Assembly (NCBI RefSeq): GCF_023715445.1
Contig: NZ_JAMBOD010000001.1
Location: 434,001-498,000, forward strand
Reading direction: 5' to 3'
DNA length: 64,000 nt
Source of the DNA: Fictibacillus nanhaiensis
GTDB taxonomy: Bacteria; Bacillota; Bacilli; Bacillales; Fictibacillaceae
Shown here: in pieces, positions 63,974 to 64,000 of the stretch
Layout of the letters: each line of letters opens with the position of its first letter
Position numbering within the stretch: position 1 is the stretch's first letter
Position numbers and translations under genes: made by a program
Notes under the pieces: model-generated
The model's database searches: none
What the model was told of the DNA's origin: nothing
The model's input: the letters and a program-made list of their open reading frames with translations, nothing else

Positions 63974-64000
63974 TTACTCCTCTATCATGGTAATATAAAT
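63974..64000 (-). CDS. scpA: ScpA, last eight codons only
   Basis: Open frame entering from the right edge: IYITMIEE then TAA. The IYI-plus-acidic ending resembles the usual ScpA C-terminus, and position right before scpB supports it. The frame also contains the scpB ribosome site. Confidence 0.6.
   Translation of the reverse strand: MYITMIEE

Overview
The window comes from the chromosome of a low-GC, endospore-forming, motile, respiring member of the Bacillaceae. The evidence is sporulation and germination genes (spoIVA, spoVIF, spmA/spmB, dacB, sleB/ypeB, ypjB), AGGAGG-type ribosome binding sites, many TTG and GTG starts, sigma-A promoters, putative sigma-E and sigma-G promoters, and a gene order that follows the Bacillus subtilis ypjB-to-scpA segment for most of its length. 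It is not B. subtilis: several blocks differ. Nearly all genes lie on the minus strand; the plus-strand genes are an asparaginase, a 71-residue orphan, fer and serA. I saw no rRNA, tRNA, CRISPR array or transposase gene.

Layout, low to high coordinate (transcription mostly right to left). 1-3.3 kb: ypjB (cut by the window edge), ypjA and the menaquinol:cytochrome c reductase operon qcrABC. 3.3-6.8 kb: ypiF, ypiB, ypiA and an amidohydrolase-like protein of unknown function. 7-12.9 kb: a tryptophan operon, trpDCFBA-hisC, preceded by a sigma-A promoter, a TRAP-binding (G/U)AG array and an attenuator, but with no trpE; a 9-codon ORF sits where trpE would start. 12.9-20.6 kb: cheR, ndk, and a prenylquinone cluster (hepS, menG, a UbiA prenyltransferase, UbiX, MqnA, hepT) that points to the futalosine route of menaquinone synthesis; then mtrB (the TRAP regulator itself), folE and hbs. 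20.9-31.7 kb: spoIVA, yphF, yphE, spoVIF, gpsA, plsY, der, yphA, the S1 protein ypfD, plsC, cmk, ypfB and motI. 31.7-39.6 kb: the ypeB/sleB germination pair, prsW, asparaginase, ypdA, gudB and ddl. 39.7-48.8 kb: mecB, a CarH/LitR-type B12 photoreceptor regulator, ypbG, a 71-residue orphan, ypbF, a short ypbE-like gene, ypbD, recQ, ypbB, fer and serA.

48.9-51.6 kb: a PHP phosphatase, a 29-residue membrane peptide, and a cobalamin-riboswitch-controlled pair (DUF4430 lipoprotein plus ECF S component) that probably imports a corrinoid. A MITE-like dispersed repeat lies between the riboswitch terminator and these genes. 51.6-60.9 kb: resABCDE (cytochrome c maturation and redox two-component system), rluB, spmA, spmB and dacB. 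60.9-64 kb: bpsA-bpsB (type III polyketide synthase and methyltransferase), a second, internally duplicated copy of the dispersed repeat, an unknown gene, scpB and the last codons of scpA.

Main themes are respiration (qcr, res, menaquinone, heptaprenyl diphosphate), tryptophan control by TRAP with effector protein and target site in one window, B12 sensing by two unrelated devices (riboswitch and CarH-like protein), and spore formation. The most noteworthy items are the TRAP leader that has lost trpE, the CarH-like regulator, the futalosine-type quinone cluster, the B12-riboswitch operon interrupted by a repeat, and two unusual repeat arrays.
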